This document shows, piece after piece, positions 61,059 through 64,000 of a DNA stretch of 64,000 bases; position 1 is the first letter of the stretch, and every line of letters begins with the position of its first letter. Both the position numbers and the translations under genes were made by a program. The notes under the pieces were generated by a model. It saw only the letters and a list, made by a program, of their open reading frames with translations. It did not search any database and was not told the DNA's origin. The stretch lies in contig NZ_AUXV01000034.1 in the NCBI RefSeq assembly GCF_001625575.1, positions 186,001-250,000 on the forward strand. Direction: 5' to 3'. The stretch is from Pseudoalteromonas luteoviolacea S2607. GTDB lineage: Bacteria; Pseudomonadota; Gammaproteobacteria; Enterobacterales; Alteromonadaceae.

Positions 61059-61061
61059 CCC

Positions 61062-61078
61062 CTCACAAATTTGGTGCA
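61062..61078. promoter_or_regulatory. NtrC (NRI) enhancer site 2 upstream of glnA
   Basis: CTCACAAATTTGGTGCA keeps a perfect right half TGGTGCA and a partial left half. It is centred 20 bp from site 1, two helical turns, as expected for cooperative NtrC binding. Centre about -109. Confidence 0.75.
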
Positions 61079-61151
61079 CTATTTTAGTTCAACATCACAG
61101 TTACGGACGTTTAGAAATAAAATAAACCAACAATAACAACAACTTAATAAA

Positions 61152-61170
61152 TTGGCACAGATCACGCTTA
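61152..61170 (+). promoter_or_regulatory. Sigma-54 promoter of glnA
   Basis: TTGGCACAGATCACGCTTA has the -24 GG and -12 GC exactly 10 bp apart and differs little from E. coli glnAp2. Predicted start near 61179, about 50 bp before the glnA ATG. Confidence 0.93.
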
Positions 61171-61228
61171 AAAGAGCGCAGTTAAGCAAATTACTGCAGC
61201 AAAAATAACCCATCGAGTCGGAGGACAC

Positions 61229-62635
61229 ATGTCACAATCGGTTTTAGATTTTATTAAAGAGAATGAAGTAAAGTTTGTAGATTTACGCTTCACGGACACT
61301 AAAGGTAAAGAGCAACACGTTTCCATTCCACATCATCAAGCCGATGAAGACTTCTTTGAAGATGGCAAAATGTTCGATGGCTCATCAATTGCTGGTTGGA
61401 AAGGCATTAATGAATCTGACATGGTATTAATGCCAGATGCAAGCACAGTTAAGCTTGACCCATTTGCTGAAGAAACAACCATGATCGTGCGTTGTGACGT
61501 ACTTGAACCTTCTACAATGCAAGGCTATGAGCGTGACCCGCGTTCTGTAGCGAAGCGCGCTGAAGATTACATGCGCTCTACTGGCATCGCAGACACAGTA
61601 CTATTTGGTCCAGAGCCAGAGTTTTTCCTTTTTGACGACGTTAAGTACAAAACTGACATGTCAGGCTCAATGTACTCAATCGATGCAGAAGAAGCATCTT
61701 GGAACTCTGATAAGAGCTACGACGAAGGCAACACAGGTCACCGCCCTGGCGTGAAAGGTGGTTACTTCCCAGTAGCACCAGTTGACTCTTCACAAGACTG
61801 GAGAAGTGCAACGTGTCTAGTGCTTGAAGAGTTTGGTCAAGTTGTTGAAGCGCATCACCATGAAGTTGCAACAGCAGGTCAAAACGAGATTGCAACTCGC
61901 TTCAATACAATGGTTATTAAAGCGGACGAAATCCAAGAGATGAAGTACGTTATCCACAATATGGCTCATCATTACGGTAAAACGGCAACATTTATGCCTA
62001 AGCCTGTTGTTGGTGATAACGGTTCTGGTATGCACTGTCACCAGTCACTAGGTAAAGACGGTCAAAACATCTTTGCAGGTGATAAGTATGGTGGTCTATC
62101 AGAAGATGCACTTTACTACATCGGCGGTATTATCAAGCACGCTAAAGCAATCAATGCATTTGCAAACGCGTCTACTAACTCATACAAGCGTCTAGTACCT
62201 GGCTTCGAAGCACCAGTTATGCTTGCTTACTCTGCACGTAACCGTTCAGCTTCAATCCGTATTCCAGTTGTACCTTCTGAGAAAGCGCGTCGTATCGAAG
62301 TACGTTTCCCTGACCCAACAGCTAACCCTTACCTTGCTTTCTCTGCAATGCTAATGGCGGGCCTTGACGGTATCAAAAACAAAATCCACCCTGGCGATGC
62401 AATGGATAAAGATCTTTACGATCTACCTGCTGAAGAAGCAGCTGAAATCCCAACTGTTGCAGCATCACTTGAAGAAGCATTGGCATCACTTGATGCTGAC
62501 CGCGAATTCTTGACTCAGGGCGGTGTATTTACTGATGACTTGATCGATGCATACATTGCACTTAAGTCTCAAGAAGTTGAGAAATTAAACATGACAACTC
62601 ACCCTGTTGAGTTTGAAATGTACTACAGCGTTTAA
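61229..62635 (+). CDS. glnA: Glutamine synthetase, type I-beta
   Basis: Makes glutamine from glutamate and ammonia with ATP; a dodecamer in the cytoplasm. 468 residues. Active-site signatures include FDGSSIAGWKGINESDM, FGPEPEFFLFDD (metal ligands), the GSGMHCHQSL segment and the ATP-binding KRLVPGFEAPV. Tyr397 in KDLYDLPAEEA is the adenylylation site, so regulation by GlnE is expected. A GGAGG ribosome-binding site precedes the ATG. Transcription is controlled by NtrC and sigma-54 from the upstream sites. Confidence 0.98.
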   Translation: MSQSVLDFIKENEVKFVDLRFTDTKGKEQHVSIPHHQADEDFFEDGKMFDGSSIAGWKGINESDMVLMPDASTVKLDPFAEETTMIVRCDVLEPSTMQGYERDPRSVAKRAEDYMRSTGIADTVLFGPEPEFFLFDDVKYKTDMSGSMYSIDAEEASWNSDKSYDEGNTGHRPGVKGGYFPVAPVDSSQDWRSATCLVLEEFGQVVEAHHHEVATAGQNEIATRFNTMVIKADEIQEMKYVIHNMAHHYGKTATFMPKPVVGDNGSGMHCHQSLGKDGQNIFAGDKYGGLSEDALYYIGGIIKHAKAINAFANASTNSYKRLVPGFEAPVMLAYSARNRSASIRIPVVPSEKARRIEVRFPDPTANPYLAFSAMLMAGLDGIKNKIHPGDAMDKDLYDLPAEEAAEIPTVAASLEEALASLDADREFLTQGGVFTDDLIDAYIALKSQEVEKLNMTTHPVEFEMYYSV

Positions 62636-62736
62636 TCGCTCATAAATACCAGCAGTAAGCAAAGGTAGGCAGCTACCAAGCGCAGTGTTTACTGCTATTT
62701 AAGTGTATTCTGCGCTCTTAAATCATATGTGTTCTC

Positions 62737-62763
62737 AAGCCCGCTTAATGCGGGCTTTTTTAT
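62737..62763 (+). terminator. Terminator after glnA
   Basis: AAGCCCGC and GCGGGCTT form an 8-bp stem with loop TTAAT, followed by a run of T. It lies about 100 bp after glnA and separates it from the DUF4124 and ntrB genes. Confidence 0.92.
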
Positions 62764-62882
62764 GGCAAAACAGTGCTAAACACACTACAGTTAGTGAGTG
62801 GATGTTAGTAGTTGCACTGTTGTGAAAATTACATAATGATGGTGCTATTTGACACTTTTAAAACTTACTTAGTGAGGTTGCC

Positions 62883-63392
62883 GTGGCTCGCCTTTGGTTA
62901 TTGATAGCTTTGTGTTTGATCTGCTTTGATACGTATGCAGATAAAAAGGTATATCGTTGGAAAGATCAAAACGGTAATTGGGTCTATTCTGACACGCCAA
63001 GAAAAGGAGCCAAAGAAGTTAAAATTAACACCAACTTTTTAACTATGCCTGCAACCGACACATCGGTTTTAACCACTTCACAACCTGCATCTGGACAAGC
63101 TTATAAAGCAGCGATTATAGCCCCTAATCATAAGCAAACTTTGCGGGATAACACTGGCAGCGTCTATGTCAGTGGTCAAATTACACCAAGGTTTGCCAAG
63201 GACTTTACCGTACAGCTGTATTTGGATGGTAAACCAACTGGCCCCAAACAACATACCGTTACCTTCGCATTGCGAAATGTGCCTCGCGGCGAGCATTCAC
63301 TACAACTGATGGTATTCAATGGTAAGAATGAAGTCGTCACTAAAAGTAATGAAACGATTTTTTACTTGCACAAGGCTTCTGTAAATAATTAG
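62883..63392 (+). CDS. DUF4124 domain protein (periplasmic)
   Basis: 169 residues from a GTG at 62883. Signal peptide about 1-19 (YADKK...). The DUF4124 motif KVYRWKDQNGNWVYSDTPRKGAKEV follows at about 22-46. The rest (about 90-165) forms a small beta domain (VYVSGQITPRFAKDFTVQLYLDGKPTG), possibly immunoglobulin-like. Function unknown. Genes of this family often sit between glnA and ntrB in related bacteria, which suggests a conserved but unexplained link. Confidence 0.82.
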   Translation: MARLWLLIALCLICFDTYADKKVYRWKDQNGNWVYSDTPRKGAKEVKINTNFLTMPATDTSVLTTSQPASGQAYKAAIIAPNHKQTLRDNTGSVYVSGQITPRFAKDFTVQLYLDGKPTGPKQHTVTFALRNVPRGEHSLQLMVFNGKNEVVTKSNETIFYLHKASVNN

Positions 63393-63493
63393 TCCACCCA
63401 AACGTTTAGTTGTATCAATTGCACAGTACAACGAACAAAAGAACGACTTTATAACAATATGAACATTTGGCACAGGATTGTGTTACATTAACA

Positions 63494-63510
63494 TGCACCA
63501 ACTTGGTGCA
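63494..63510. promoter_or_regulatory. NtrC site upstream of ntrB
   Basis: TGCACCAACTTGGTGCA is a perfect 17-bp palindrome and an almost ideal NtrC site. It lies 12 bp before the ntrB ATG, so bound NtrC would more likely block than activate this promoter, as at glnL of enteric bacteria. Confidence 0.88.
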
Positions 63511-63522
63511 AGGCGACCCATT

Positions 63523-64000
63523 ATGGAACAAGCATCTCCTTCTATACTACAAGAACTTTGGCAAAATCTATCAACTTCCGTCATTTTGCTAGATGAAGAT
63601 TTACGGATCCACTATGCCAATAATAGCGCCAGTGAGCTGCTGGGCCTTGGCCAGAAGCGGCTGATTGCTCAACCGTTTGAAAGTATTTTTCACCATCACT
63701 TAATCGACCTTAAACGCCTTAAACGCTATGTGTTAGATGATGGTATAGATTGCCAGCAGCACAAGGCAGACGTGGTATTTATTGATAATAGGGCCAGCAC
63801 AATTAGCCTATTTGCGCGTAAGCTCAGCTTTGACAATCAAAATTATATTCAGCTTGAGTGTCGACGCATTGATGAAGAGCTGCGCTTTGACAAAGCCTTC
63901 AACCAAGCCCATCAATACCAAGCAGCTCGTAATCTTATTCGTGGATTAGCTCACGAAATTAAAAACCCATTGGGCGGGATCAGAGGAGCGGCGCAATTAT
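63523..64000 (+). CDS. glnL: Nitrogen sensor kinase NtrB (GlnL), N-terminal part
   Basis: The first 159 codons; the gene runs off the right edge. A PAS domain (about 10-120; SVILLDEDLRIHYANNSASELLGLG) is followed by the H-box GLAHEIKNPLGGIRGAAQL, whose His is autophosphorylated. The Lys, Pro and Gly around it are the hallmark of NtrB. It phosphorylates NtrC when nitrogen is short and acts as its phosphatase with PII. An NtrC palindrome precedes it. Confidence 0.95.
   Translation, partial: MEQASPSILQELWQNLSTSVILLDEDLRIHYANNSASELLGLGQKRLIAQPFESIFHHHLIDLKRLKRYVLDDGIDCQQHKADVVFIDNRASTISLFARKLSFDNQNYIQLECRRIDEELRFDKAFNQAHQYQAARNLIRGLAHEIKNPLGGIRGAAQL

Noticed and set aside
1..64000. CRISPR arrays, tRNA/rRNA genes, transposases, integrases, prophage genes
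   Set aside because: Looked for by eye on both strands; no direct-repeat array, cloverleaf-like CCA-ended element or recognisable mobile-element protein was found. A tRNA scan would be needed to be certain.

Overview
The window is a chromosomal stretch of a gammaproteobacterium. Gene order and content fit the Alteromonadales, most likely Pseudoalteromonas or a close relative: pilMNOPQ-aroKB beside mrcA, metBL divergent from metJ, priA-ftsN-hslVU, a hut cluster, many chemoreceptors, and glnA followed by ntrB. The DNA is moderately AT-rich and coding density is high. I saw no rRNA, tRNA, CRISPR array, transposase, integrase or prophage gene. The genus call is inference.

Layout. 1-5649 (minus): type IV pilus assembly genes pilMNOPQ running into shikimate genes aroK and aroB. 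5876-8323: mrcA (PBP1A). 8415-12643: methionine genes metL and metB, divergent from their repressor metJ, with met boxes between. 12706-14763: malic enzyme and rpmE. 15021-20081: priA, ftsN, the heat-shock protease hslVU behind a sigma-32-like promoter, and a DUF971 gene. 20215-23770: an HBM-type chemoreceptor and a glycosyltransferase/PAP2 phosphatase pair. 23925-29492: rraA, then the hut cluster (hutG, hutI, hutC) with a degenerate GGDEF/EAL gene in the hutI transcription unit and a palindromic HutC-type operator. 29536-36365: an SDR-like protein, two chemoreceptors, and hemN behind an FNR-type site.

36366-40631 is the least ordinary part. It holds a secreted cysteine-rich protein with a phospholipase-A2-like HD motif, a small membrane protein, and a secreted multidomain lectin-like protein (tandem beta repeats, F5/8 discoidin domain, fibrinogen-related C-terminus). 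40632-45863 is a complete S10 ribosomal protein operon with its attenuator leader. It ends in a terminator and is joined to neither the spc operon nor fusA/tuf.

46145-58725: plsB, tesB, an EVE-domain protein, a K+ channel with a coupled small membrane protein, cheV, SOS-boxed uvrD, overlapping tmcA, a periplasmic binding protein, and a CheW-like protein with an inserted CZB-like domain. 58776-64000: typA, then the nitrogen-control locus glnA - DUF4124 gene - ntrB (cut by the window end), with NtrC sites and a near-canonical sigma-54 promoter.

Most of the window is ordinary housekeeping with readable regulation (MetJ, HutC, FNR, LexA, RpoH, NtrC/RpoN, S10 leader). The best candidates for undescribed biology are the secreted-protein island at 36.4-40.6 kb, the CheW-CZB protein lacking the zinc cysteine, the c-di-GMP-type protein tied to histidine catabolism, and a 15-bp inverted repeat in the metB/metJ divergent region.
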